Shown here: piece by piece, positions 17,057 to 24,983 of the stretch
Numbering within the stretch: the first letter of the stretch is position 1
Layout: each line of letters starts with the position of its first letter
Source of the DNA: UBA1425 sp045537495
GTDB lineage: Bacteria > Bacillota > Clostridia > Oscillospirales > Acutalibacteraceae
NCBI GenBank assembly: GCA_045537495.1
Contig: JAZSPN010000100.1
Location: forward strand, 1-26,374
Length of the DNA stretch: 26,374 nt
Reading direction: 5' to 3'
Notes under the pieces: generated by a model
Databases searched by the model: none
What the model saw: only the letters and a program-made list of their open reading frames with translations
Told to the model about the DNA's origin: nothing
Made by a program: the position numbers and the translations under genes

Positions 17057-18247
17057 ATGAAGTATTATATTACCGAATCCGCAAAAAACGGTTCTGTCGC
17101 AATTGACGACAGCATCCTCTTAAAGGATATGCCCGCTTCGTCGGGCACACGTATGCTCGAAAATTTCGTACCGCTCTTCTCCGCCGAGGCCGTTGTACGT
17201 CTTCAGAATGCAGGCTACGAAATCAGCGGCAAAACAAACACGGGTGAATTCTCCCTTGATCTTCTCGGCGAAACCTCCTTCTTCGGAGAATGTACCGAGA
17301 ACGGAAATCTCGTCGGTGCGGCAGCTTCTCTCATTTCAAAAGGAAGCATCGACGCTGCTCTCAACACCGACCTCAACGGCTATCCCCGCCGTGCCGCGGC
17401 AGTTTCCGGCATCGACTTTATAAAGCCCACTTACGGCACCGTTTCAAGATACGGCATCATTGCCTGTGCCTGCTCCGCTGAGCAGATTGGTGTTTCCGCA
17501 AAGAATGCAAAAAAGGTAAAGGAAATCCTTTCCGTAATTGCGGGACACGATAACAAAGACGGCACTTCTCTTCCTTCTGAGTCCTACAACTATGAAATTT
17601 CTTCCGTTTCGGGAATGAAAGTATGTATCGTCAAAGAGCTTCTCGATATGGCTTCCGACGAAGTCAGAAAGAACGTTTGCGACTATGCCGAAAAGCTCCG
17701 CTCTCTCGGTGTTACGGTTGACGAAGTTTCTCTTCCCGAAATTTCCGCAATCCGTACGGCATGGCAGATTCTCCTTTGTGCGGAAACCTGCAACAACGTT
17801 TCACGTTTCGACGGTGTAAAATACGGTTACCGCTCACCCGACTACAAAAACATCGATGAGCTTTACGTAAATTCCCGTACAGAGGGCTTCGGCTTTATCA
17901 CAAAAGCAACCGTACTTTACGGCTCCGACGTTCTTTCAAAGGGACGTTACAACGACTGCTACGACAAGGCTCTGCGTATCCGCCGTATTGCTCTTAACCG
18001 CATGAAGGAATTCTTCTCGGCATATAATGCCGTCCTTACTCCCGTTTGCAGCCGTACCTGCTATCAGCCCTACGACATTTCCGATTCCTTCATTAAAACT
18101 TTCGAAGAAACGGTCTTCACGGCTGTTCCTTCAATTACGGGACTTCCCGCCATGGTCACAAAGGGAGTTCAGCTTATTGCCGACTCCTTCTGCGAAGGCA
18201 CTCTTTTAAGTCTTGCAGACAGCGTTGAAGAAACGGAGGCTATGTAA
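17057..18247 (+). CDS. gatA: GatA homologue lacking the amidase catalytic triad
   Basis: 396 residues against about 485 in the family; roughly the first 60-70 residues and part of the C-terminal region are missing. ATG at 17057 follows GAGGTG by six bases. Normal GatA is a glutaminase that passes ammonia to GatB. Homology is clear from MLENFVP (33-39), KPTYGTVSRYG (123-133), SRFDGVKYGY and a late GLPAM. Anchored without gaps on these, the catalytic Lys aligns with Asp17, the cis-Ser of GGSSGGS with Leu85 (segment GNLVGAAAS) and the nucleophile Ser of DTGGSIR with Tyr109 (segment DLNGYPRR). The Arg pair thought to bind glutamine reads Ala-Thr, and a later Asp reads Cys. The frame is intact with normal codon use, so it is a selected, catalytically dead subunit rather than a decaying gene. 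A scaffold role is inferred. Confidence 0.9.
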   Translation: MKYYITESAKNGSVAIDDSILLKDMPASSGTRMLENFVPLFSAEAVVRLQNAGYEISGKTNTGEFSLDLLGETSFFGECTENGNLVGAAASLISKGSIDAALNTDLNGYPRRAAAVSGIDFIKPTYGTVSRYGIIACACSAEQIGVSAKNAKKVKEILSVIAGHDNKDGTSLPSESYNYEISSVSGMKVCIVKELLDMASDEVRKNVCDYAEKLRSLGVTVDEVSLPEISAIRTAWQILLCAETCNNVSRFDGVKYGYRSPDYKNIDELYVNSRTEGFGFITKATVLYGSDVLSKGRYNDCYDKALRIRRIALNRMKEFFSAYNAVLTPVCSRTCYQPYDISDSFIKTFEETVFTAVPSITGLPAMVTKGVQLIADSFCEGTLLSLADSVEETEAM

Positions 18248-19674
18248 TGAAATACGAAGTAGTTATCGGTCTCGAAGTTCACGTTGAGCTTGCTACCGAA
18301 TCAAAAATTTTCTGTTCCTGCGGCGGTCACGCGGCTGCCGACGAGGCTAACGACTGTGTTTGTCCCGCTTGCTGCGGTATGCCGGGCATGCTCCCCGTAA
18401 CAAACAAGCACGCCGTTGAGCTTGCCGTAATGGCGGGCACACTCCTCAACTGTAAAATAAATCAGTACACAACTTTCGATAAAAAGAGTTACTACTACCC
18501 CGATCTCCCGTGTGCATATCAGATAACACAGTGGTTCAACCCCGTCTGCATCGACGGTACCGTTGATGTTACCACCAAGTCGGGCACAAGAAGCATCGGC
18601 ATCAAGCAGATTCACATGGAAGAGGATGCAGGAAAACTCGTTCACGACGACTGGACCGCAACCTCTCTCGTCGACTTCAACAGAACAAGCGTTCCGCTCA
18701 TCGAAATCGTCAGCAGACCTGATTTCCGTAGCGGCGACGAAGTTATTGCATACCTCGAAAAGCTCAAATCTCTCTTCCGTTTTGCCAAGATTTCCGAATG
18801 TGAAGAGGGTGCAATGCGTTGCGACGTAAACATTTCCGTACGTCCCGAAGGCAGCGATGTTCTCGGTGTACGTGCCGAAATCAAAAATATGAGTTCACTC
18901 TCTTCGATAGCACGTGCCATTGAATACGAAACGGCACGTCACATCGACGCTCTCGAAAGACACACTGAGGTACTTGTTCAGGAAACACGCCGTTGGGATG
19001 ACGTCAAGGGACGCACCTTCCCCATGAGAAACAAGGAAACTGCAGCAGATTACCGTTATTTCCCCGATCCCAACCTCATGCCCATCATCATCGATGATGA
19101 GTGGATCGAAAAAATCCGTGAGGCTCTTCCCGTTCCCGCCGAAATCAAGTACGAGCAGTACGTTGAAGCAGGCATCAGCGAAAAGGATTCCGAAACTCTC
19201 ACATCGGAACGTAATCTCTGCGACATTCTCGATACAGCCGTAGAACTCGGCTGCAATCCGAAGGAGGTTGCAGGCTGGCTTCTTACCGACTGTGCAGGTA
19301 TTCTCAGAAGAAACAACACTACAATTGATAAGCTCAATATCGATCCTGCAAAGCTTGCAAAGATCATTTCCATGACGAATTCAGGCGACATCACGAGAGC
19401 AGCAGGCAAAAAGGTTCTTTCGGCAGTTATCGAAAAGGACGTTGATCCCGAAAGCTACTGTAAAGAAAACAATCTTGCCGCTCAGACGAACACCGATCTC
19501 ATCGCTCAGGTCGTTCAGAAAGTCATCGATGCAAATCCTGCTGCTGTCAGCGACTATAAGGGCGGAAAGACAAAGGCTCTCCAGGCTCTCATCGGCGGTG
19601 TCATGAGAGAACTTCGCGGTAACGGCGATGCTGCTACCGTCAGTGAGCTTTTAATCAGCAAGCTTTCCGAATAA
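18247..19674 (+). CDS. gatB: Asp/Glu-tRNA amidotransferase subunit B
   Basis: 475 residues, full length. GGAGG (18235-18239) precedes the ATG, which shares one base with the gatA stop (TAATG), indicating coupling. GatB phosphorylates Asp-tRNA(Asn) or Glu-tRNA(Gln) and replaces the phosphate with ammonia. Visible: EVVIGLEVHVEL (4-15); zinc ligands C23-x-C25 and C39-x-x-C42; IHMEEDAGKL (122-131) of the kinase site; SLVDFNRTSVPLIEIVS; MRCDVNISVRP; DYRYFPDPNLMP; and a C-terminal YqeY-like tail with DYKGGKTKA. The active site therefore looks intact. One odd change: the motif usually written YPDLPK or YPDNPK reads YPDLPC, placing Cys89 where a Lys near the ammonia path is expected. Confidence 0.96.
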   Translation: MKYEVVIGLEVHVELATESKIFCSCGGHAAADEANDCVCPACCGMPGMLPVTNKHAVELAVMAGTLLNCKINQYTTFDKKSYYYPDLPCAYQITQWFNPVCIDGTVDVTTKSGTRSIGIKQIHMEEDAGKLVHDDWTATSLVDFNRTSVPLIEIVSRPDFRSGDEVIAYLEKLKSLFRFAKISECEEGAMRCDVNISVRPEGSDVLGVRAEIKNMSSLSSIARAIEYETARHIDALERHTEVLVQETRRWDDVKGRTFPMRNKETAADYRYFPDPNLMPIIIDDEWIEKIREALPVPAEIKYEQYVEAGISEKDSETLTSERNLCDILDTAVELGCNPKEVAGWLLTDCAGILRRNNTTIDKLNIDPAKLAKIISMTNSGDITRAAGKKVLSAVIEKDVDPESYCKENNLAAQTNTDLIAQVVQKVIDANPAAVSDYKGGKTKALQALIGGVMRELRGNGDAATVSELLISKLSE

Positions 19675-19679
19675 GCTTC

Positions 19680-20735
19680 ATGTCTGAAATTTTACTCCTT
19701 ATGACGGGCGGTACTATATGCAGTACCGAAAATTCAATCACTCATAAAAGAAATACAAACGCCGACTCCGCAAAGCGAAAGATAACCGAAAATTTCAAAA
19801 AATCCGAATCGGGATATGCTTCCCTTGTCACCTTCGCTCAGTATATCCCGATTGATATACTGAGCGAGAATATGACTCTCGACCGACTCAATATTTTGGT
19901 TAGCTTTCTTCGGGAGAAGCTTCACGGCAAAAAATACAAGGGTATCGTCATTCTTCACGGAACCGATACCCCTGCTTTTACGTCGTCACTTCTCTCCGTT
20001 ATTCTTTGCGGTATCGACGTTCCTGTTTTTATTGTCACAAGCCATTCGCCCCTCGACACAGAAGGCACAAACGGCAACGACAACTTCCGTATAAGCGTTG
20101 ATCTTATCATGAACGGCATTGCTCCGAACGTATATTTCATCTACAAAAACACCGACGGCACCGTGCTTCTTCATTACGGCGCACATCTTGAACAGTGCCG
20201 AAGCTACAGCAACGACTTTTACAGCGCCGATGCTGTTGTTATCAACGAACAAAAGCCTTGTGAGAAAGGTCTTTTGTTCGAAACGGACACTCCGCTCATT
20301 GACAAAATCGACACTCTTCACGGAAAAGTTATCAGAATTTCTCCGTATGTCGGCATAGACTATTCTTTGTTCTGTCTTGACGGTGTTGATGCCGTCATCC
20401 ACGAAACTTTCCACTCCCAGACGGCATGTGCCGAGGTCAGTGAGCTTTCGGACAGCTACTCCGATAATTCGGTTCTTTCCCTCATAAAAAAATGTAAGGA
20501 AAAGAATATTCCGTTTATTCTTTCTCCTTGCAGTGAGGAATCCTTCAAATACGAATCAACTTCTCTTCTTCTGAAATCCGGTGCCGTTCCCGTATACGGA
20601 ATGACTTCCGAAATGACATATATGAAAACTCTTGTCGGAATTTCTCTGGGGCTTACGGAAAATGCCCTGACAGAATTTCTCCGCACTTCCTTAAACCGTG
20701 AATTTTTGCGAGGTTTTGACTTTGAAAAAAAATGA
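19680..20735 (+). CDS. Asparaginase-fold protein, candidate ammonia-supplying (GatD-like) subunit
   Basis: 351 residues with no signal peptide, 5 bases after gatB and with no clear Shine-Dalgarno, so probably translated by coupling. It is an L-asparaginase/GatD-fold protein: MTGGTI (8-13) supplies the nucleophile Thr12, HGTDT (93-97) supplies Thr95 and Asp96, and the C-terminal half keeps the family layout to LRGF near the end. The catalytic Lys expected before a D/G-F-x-A motif is not found; the best alignment puts Arg174 there (QCRSYSNDF), an alternative puts Gln172. The HETFHSQTA segment (241-249) replaces the usual SYG-type motif. It lacks the N-terminal extension of archaeal GatD. Given the triad-less GatA in the same operon, I infer that it releases ammonia for GatB. 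A plain cytoplasmic asparaginase is the alternative. Confidence 0.85.
   Translation: MSEILLLMTGGTICSTENSITHKRNTNADSAKRKITENFKKSESGYASLVTFAQYIPIDILSENMTLDRLNILVSFLREKLHGKKYKGIVILHGTDTPAFTSSLLSVILCGIDVPVFIVTSHSPLDTEGTNGNDNFRISVDLIMNGIAPNVYFIYKNTDGTVLLHYGAHLEQCRSYSNDFYSADAVVINEQKPCEKGLLFETDTPLIDKIDTLHGKVIRISPYVGIDYSLFCLDGVDAVIHETFHSQTACAEVSELSDSYSDNSVLSLIKKCKEKNIPFILSPCSEESFKYESTSLLLKSGAVPVYGMTSEMTYMKTLVGISLGLTENALTEFLRTSLNREFLRGFDFEKK
20710..20724 (+). promoter_or_regulatory. Ribosome binding site and TTG start of the rRNA methyltransferase
   Basis: GAGG (20710-20713) lies eight bases before TTG at 20722. A GTG at 20698 in the same frame has no site and would add eight atypical residues. The protein then starts MKKND, as RlmD relatives do. 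Confidence 0.6.
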
Positions 20736-22077
20736 TATCTGCAACCTTAATATTACAGACTGCACCCTGTCGGGAAGCGGTGTCGGACACGTCGATTCGC
20801 TTGCAGTATTTGTTCCTGCCGCTGCCGTCGGCGATGAGCTTAAAGTTCACATTCTCAAAGTGAAATCAAACTGTGCCTTCGGTAAGATTCACGAGATAAC
20901 AAAAGCTTCTCCCGACCGTATCGACTCCGACTGCCCCGTTTTCCCGAAGTGCGGAGGCTGTTCTTTCCGTCATATTTCCTACGATGCAGAGCTTCGCATC
21001 AAGGAGAATCAGGTGCGCGAAAATATGCGCCGTATCGGAAAAACAGACGTGTCGGTAGACAGCATAGTTCCCTCTCCGTCCGTCGATGCTTACAGAAACA
21101 AGGCTCAGTACCCCGTTTCCATGCAGAACGGCAAGCTTTCCATCGGTTTTTTTGCCGAGAGAAGCCACCGCGTCATAGATTGCAGAAACTGCCGTTTGCA
21201 GTCCGATGAATTCGCCGTAATACTTTCCGTTTTCGATAAATGGATTACAAAACACGGCATTTCCGTCTATGATGAAGTCAAGCACAAAGGTCTTCTTCGC
21301 CACATTTATATAAGAAAAGGTCATACAACGGGCGAAATCCTCGTCTGTGCCGTTGCAAACGGTGACCGTCTGCCACACGCCAAAGAGCTTGTCGATGCTC
21401 TTCTGTCGGAATCACCTCAAATCAAAAGTATTGTTCTGAACATAAATAAGGATAAAACCAACGTGATTCTCGGCAAAAAGTGTATTCCTCTTTACGGAAA
21501 AGGCTACATCGAGGATATTCTATGCTCACTGCGATTCAGAATTTCTCCGCTGTCTTTCTATCAGGTGAATGCGCCTCAGGCGGAAAATCTCTATGATAAG
21601 GCACGAAAGCTTGCCGAACCCGAGGGAAAAACCGTCCTGGACCTTTACTGCGGTACGGGCACAATCGGTCTTACCATGGCAAAGAGTGCCGAGAAGGTTA
21701 TAGGCGTCGAAATCGTTCCCGATGCAATCCGCGATGCGAAGATAAATGCAGAGCTCAACAATATCGAAAATGCCGAATTTATCTGTGCCGATGCAGGAGA
21801 TGCCGCAAAACAGCTCATGGAAAACGGCATGAAGCCCGATGTTATTCTGGTTGATCCTCCGAGAAAAGGCTGTTCCGAGGACGTTTTGCAGACAATTTCA
21901 AAGCTTTCTCCCGAAAGACTCGTTTATATTTCATGCGACAGCGCAACTCTCGCCCGTGACTGTGCCGTTCTCAGAACTCTCGGCTACACCGTCACAAGCG
22001 TCACTCCCTTCGATATGTTCCCGAGAACGGGACACGTCGAGAGTGTCGTGCAATTGTGCCGTACTGCATCGATATAA
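20722..22077 (+). CDS. rlmD: 23S rRNA (uracil-C5)-methyltransferase, RlmD/RlmCD family
   Basis: 451 residues from a TTG start that overlaps the end of the asparaginase-like gene by 14 bases. The enzyme methylates C5 of uridine in 23S rRNA with S-adenosylmethionine. In order: an N-terminal TRAM domain (about 1-60); an iron-sulphur cluster motif with C71, C77 and C80 (CPVFPKCGGC), completed by a Cys near CRNCRLQ (154-160); a central domain; the SAM-binding loop VLDLYCGTGTIGL (305-317); DPPRKGC (378-384); and the catalytic Cys405 in YISCDSATLARD. All key residues are present. Gram-positive members often modify two sites (RlmCD), so the exact target is open. Its place after the gat genes looks like simple operon sharing in translation. 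Confidence 0.92.
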   Translation: MKKNDICNLNITDCTLSGSGVGHVDSLAVFVPAAAVGDELKVHILKVKSNCAFGKIHEITKASPDRIDSDCPVFPKCGGCSFRHISYDAELRIKENQVRENMRRIGKTDVSVDSIVPSPSVDAYRNKAQYPVSMQNGKLSIGFFAERSHRVIDCRNCRLQSDEFAVILSVFDKWITKHGISVYDEVKHKGLLRHIYIRKGHTTGEILVCAVANGDRLPHAKELVDALLSESPQIKSIVLNINKDKTNVILGKKCIPLYGKGYIEDILCSLRFRISPLSFYQVNAPQAENLYDKARKLAEPEGKTVLDLYCGTGTIGLTMAKSAEKVIGVEIVPDAIRDAKINAELNNIENAEFICADAGDAAKQLMENGMKPDVILVDPPRKGCSEDVLQTISKLSPERLVYISCDSATLARDCAVLRTLGYTVTSVTPFDMFPRTGHVESVVQLCRTASI

Positions 22078-22142
22078 AAATTTATCCACCATCGGCAATT
22101 TTTGAACGTCACCTTTTGGTTTCCGCAAATATCTCGCTTTAT

Positions 22143-22160
22143 AAAGGCGGTGAAACATTG
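22143..22160 (+). promoter_or_regulatory. Ribosome binding site and TTG start of hemW
   Basis: AAAGGCGGTG (22143-22152) lies five bases before TTG at 22158. The frame is open further upstream but those codons overlap rlmD and encode nothing family-like; from the TTG the protein begins MKPVGLYIHFPFC, the normal HemW start. Confidence 0.7.
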
Positions 22161-23249
22161 AAACCTGTCGGATTATATATCCATTTTCCTTTTTGTAAAT
22201 CGAAGTGCCCGTACTGCGATTTTTATTCCTTCAAGGGCACGGAAGACTCCATGGACGCTTACTGCGATGCGATAATATCCCGTCTGTCCGATTACGGTGA
22301 TACATCTTTCGACACCGTCTATTTCGGCGGAGGGACCCCTTCCGTACTCGGCGCCGTTCGTCTTTCGAAAATCGCAAAACATATAACTGCACGTAACGAA
22401 AACATCAAAGAATTCACCGTCGAATGTAATCCGTCAACTATTCACGACGGATTTTTTGACGTTCTTAGAGAAAGCGGTGTAAACCGCATTTCCATGGGAC
22501 TTCAATCGGCTGTCGATGCCGAGAGAAAAAAACTCGGAAGATCCGCTTCCGCCGATACGGTATATAATCACATTGTTAACGCGAAGCGTGCAGGTATCGA
22601 CAACATTTCTCTCGATCTGATGCTCGGCGTCCCTTTCCAGACCCCGGAATCGCTTCATACCTCTCTCGAATTCTGTGTGCAAAGCGGTGCGACGCATATA
22701 AGCGCATATCTTCTGAAATTAGAAGAAAATACTCCTTTTTTCAAGAGAAAAGATTCTCTTTCTCTTCCCGATGAAGAGATCTGTTGTGATTTTTATATCG
22801 AAACTGCAAAATTTCTCGAAGATAACGGATTTTCACAGTATGAAATCTCCAATTTTGCAAAAGATAACCGTGTGGGACTGCACAACCTCAAATACTGGAA
22901 CTGTGAAGAATATCTCGGCATAGGTCCGTCGGCACATTCTTTTTTAAACGGAGAAAGATTTTACTTCGAAAACGATTTTGATGCCTTTATGAGCGGCACT
23001 TCTTCTGTCAGTGACGGTACGGGCGGTGATTTTTGTGAATACGCTATGCTTCGCCTTAGACTCACCGACGGACTCACCGAACAAGGCACCGCGGAACGTT
23101 TTTCTCACGGCATACCGTCTGTTATGCGGGAAAACGCGGGGCTTATCCCGGAAAATCTTTTAATCTGTACCGACAGCAAAATTTCGCTGACTACGGAAGG
23201 TTTTCTTCTTTCAAACGGGATTATCGGCAAATTATTGAATAACGTTTAA
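22158..23249 (+). CDS. hemW: Radical SAM heme chaperone HemW
   Basis: 363 residues from a TTG start, 80 bases after rlmD. HemW binds heme and a 4Fe-4S cluster and delivers heme to target proteins; it is often mis-annotated as coproporphyrinogen oxidase HemN. The cluster motif is C13-x3-C17-x2-C20 followed by DF, the HemW form rather than the C-x3-C-x2-C-x-C of HemN. Also visible are YFGGGTPS (SAM binding), ECNPST, RISMGLQS, SLDLMLGVPFQT, QYEISNFA and NLKYWNCEEYLGIGPSAHS. The position directly before hrcA-grpE-dnaK is the common Firmicutes arrangement. No terminator is visible before the next promoter, so some read-through into hrcA is possible. Confidence 0.93.
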   Translation: MKPVGLYIHFPFCKSKCPYCDFYSFKGTEDSMDAYCDAIISRLSDYGDTSFDTVYFGGGTPSVLGAVRLSKIAKHITARNENIKEFTVECNPSTIHDGFFDVLRESGVNRISMGLQSAVDAERKKLGRSASADTVYNHIVNAKRAGIDNISLDLMLGVPFQTPESLHTSLEFCVQSGATHISAYLLKLEENTPFFKRKDSLSLPDEEICCDFYIETAKFLEDNGFSQYEISNFAKDNRVGLHNLKYWNCEEYLGIGPSAHSFLNGERFYFENDFDAFMSGTSSVSDGTGGDFCEYAMLRLRLTDGLTEQGTAERFSHGIPSVMRENAGLIPENLLICTDSKISLTTEGFLLSNGIIGKLLNNV

Positions 23250-23280
23250 CATAATTTAACAAAGTATTCACATTTACATA

Positions 23281-23309
23281 TTGACAAATCTTCAATTCAG
23301 TTGTATTAT
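23281..23309 (+). promoter_or_regulatory. Sigma-A promoter of the hrcA-grpE-dnaK operon
   Basis: -35 TTGACA (23281-23286), a 17-base spacer and -10 TATTAT (23304-23309). The start would fall near 23316, inside the left arm of the operator, so HrcA binding would block initiation. Confidence 0.85.
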
Positions 23310-23310
23310 A

Positions 23311-23355
23311 TTAGCAGAGTTAGCACTCAAACACAAAGAGTGCTAACTCTGCTAA
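23311..23355. promoter_or_regulatory. CIRCE operator (HrcA binding site) with extended arms
   Basis: The canonical TTAGCACTC (23320-23328), nine-base spacer and GAGTGCTAA (23338-23346) match the CIRCE consensus exactly. The palindrome continues outward for nine more perfect base pairs, giving arms of 18 (23311-23328 and 23338-23355). HrcA represses the heat-shock operon here. In the mRNA the same sequence would form a long hairpin about 11 bases before the hrcA ribosome binding site. Confidence 0.96.
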
Positions 23356-23378
23356 AAAATCATAAGAGGTGAAGCCGA

Positions 23379-24401
23379 ATGCTCAGTGACAGAAAAGAAA
23401 AAATTCTTGCGGCAGTTGTTGAGCAGTATATCAGATCGGGTGAACCGGTTGGTTCAAAGAGCCTTCTTGAAATTCTTCCGATGAAGCTTTCCTCCGCTAC
23501 TGTCAGAAACGAAATGGCAGAGCTTTCCTCTATGGGCTACCTTTCACAGCCTCATACTTCCGCGGGACGTATTCCCTCTCACAGCGGATACAGATACTAC
23601 ATCGACAATCTGATGGGTACACGTGAGCTTGATGAACATTCAAGAAGAAAGATTGAGTCGGCGATCGGCACAAATTGCGATCCCGACAAGCTTCTTTCCA
23701 CGGCGGGCGAGGTACTTGCAGAGCTTACCAACTGTGCCACGCTGTCCACGACTCCCGCAGGCGAAACCACGCTCATCAAAAGAATTGAGATGGTACCCGT
23801 CGGTGCACGCACGGCGATGCTCGTGTTACTCACCTCTACGGGAATACTCAAAAGCAGAATCTGCCGTTCCGAATTCGAGATAACCGTACCGCTTCTTGAA
23901 AGCTTCTACAACATCACCGCTTCTCAGCTTGTCGGTAAACCGCTTTGCGATATCAACATTGCTACGATGCAGACGCTGGCAGCTTCTGTCGGTGCCGATG
24001 CTTTCGCGATGCTCCCCTTCCTCGCAAGTGTTGCCGATCTTGCAAAAGATGCATCCCAGTCGGATATACGGCTTGAAGGTCAGTCGAATCTGCTCAATTA
24101 CAGGGAGCTTGAGGAAAACGCCTATGAGCTTATGGAATTTTTGAGAAAAGGCGAACCCCTCGGGACTCTCATTTCTTCAAGCAAGAGTGATGTCAATGTT
24201 CTCATCGGCGCCGAAAACAAATTCCGCCAACTGCAAAACAGCAGTCTTATTCTTGCAAAATACAGTGTCGGAGGCCATGAAAGCGGCACCATCGGCGTAA
24301 TCGGTCCCACAAGACTCGATTATGCAAAGCTTATACCAAGTGTTCGTTATCTTACGGATCTCGTGGGCAGACTTTTAACAAAGGCTATCGACGAAGAATA
24401 A
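23379..24401 (+). CDS. hrcA: Heat-inducible transcription repressor HrcA
   Basis: 340 residues, full length. GAGGTGA (23366-23372) precedes the ATG. HrcA binds CIRCE as a dimer and represses chaperone genes; its folding depends on GroE in studied species. The N-terminal winged helix (about 1-75) shows MLSDRKEKILAAVVEQYI, SGEPVGSKSL, LSSATVRNEMAELSSMGYL and QPHTSAGRIPS. A GAF-like central domain and dimerisation region follow, ending with GVIGPTRLDYAKLIPSVRY (343-base region near 24291-24350), the usual HrcA signature. It is the first gene after the operator and so is autoregulated. Confidence 0.97.
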   Translation: MLSDRKEKILAAVVEQYIRSGEPVGSKSLLEILPMKLSSATVRNEMAELSSMGYLSQPHTSAGRIPSHSGYRYYIDNLMGTRELDEHSRRKIESAIGTNCDPDKLLSTAGEVLAELTNCATLSTTPAGETTLIKRIEMVPVGARTAMLVLLTSTGILKSRICRSEFEITVPLLESFYNITASQLVGKPLCDINIATMQTLAASVGADAFAMLPFLASVADLAKDASQSDIRLEGQSNLLNYRELEENAYELMEFLRKGEPLGTLISSSKSDVNVLIGAENKFRQLQNSSLILAKYSVGGHESGTIGVIGPTRLDYAKLIPSVRYLTDLVGRLLTKAIDEE

Positions 24402-24422
24402 ACAGCAAAGGAAGTCAGACAA

Positions 24423-24944
24423 GTGGCAAAAAAAGAAAAACAGACCAACCCCGAAACAGTCACCGAAGAAACTGCCGTGGCGGAAGAAGTCGCCGAAGCT
24501 TCGGAAATTGATAATCTTCGTAAGGAATTATCCGAAGCGAACGACAAATTTCTTCGACTTGCTGCGGAATACGATAATTTCCGCAAGCGTTCCTCAAAGG
24601 AAAAGGAAGATCTCAATGCACTCTGCAAAAGCACGGTTATCAAAGAGTTGCTTCCCGTTATAGACACTCTCGAAATTGCACTTTCCAACACGGCGGACAA
24701 TCTTGAAGATTACAAAAAAGGTGTCGAAATGATAGGAAAGCAGTTTTTCGAATCGCTCTCCAAGCTGAAGGTCGAAAGCTTCGGAGAAGTCGGAGATGCT
24801 TTTGATCCCAACATTCACAATGCAGTCATGCACATCGAGGATGAAAACTTAGGTGAAAGCGTAATTTCCCAGGTTTTCAGCAAGGGTTACCGTTTCACCG
24901 ACGAAAGGGTTATCCGCCCCGCAATGGTTCAGGTTGCAAATTAA
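24423..24944 (+). CDS. grpE: Nucleotide exchange factor GrpE
   Basis: 173 residues from a GTG start, with AAGGAAG about eight bases upstream and 21 bases after hrcA. GrpE dimers release ADP from DnaK. The first 30 residues are acidic and low in complexity, followed by a coiled coil (about 28-85, with LRKELSEANDKFLRLAAEYDN broken into heptads) and a C-terminal beta domain containing FDPNIHNAVMH and the ending KGYRFTDERVIRPAMV, the family signature. Complete and of ordinary length for Firmicutes. Confidence 0.96.
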   Translation: MAKKEKQTNPETVTEETAVAEEVAEASEIDNLRKELSEANDKFLRLAAEYDNFRKRSSKEKEDLNALCKSTVIKELLPVIDTLEIALSNTADNLEDYKKGVEMIGKQFFESLSKLKVESFGEVGDAFDPNIHNAVMHIEDENLGESVISQVFSKGYRFTDERVIRPAMVQVAN

Positions 24945-24983
24945 CAGGTTAAAAATAATATTCATATATTTGGAGGATTTATC

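Noticed and set aside
17057..18247. GatA as a decaying pseudogene
   Set aside because: The frame is uninterrupted, the ribosome binding site is good, gatB overlaps its stop by one base, and regions outside the active site remain well conserved, so selective loss of catalysis fits better.
22056..22157. Longer hemW start at 22056
   Set aside because: The extra codons overlap rlmD and encode sequence unlike any HemW; the TTG at 22158 has the ribosome binding site and the family N-terminus.
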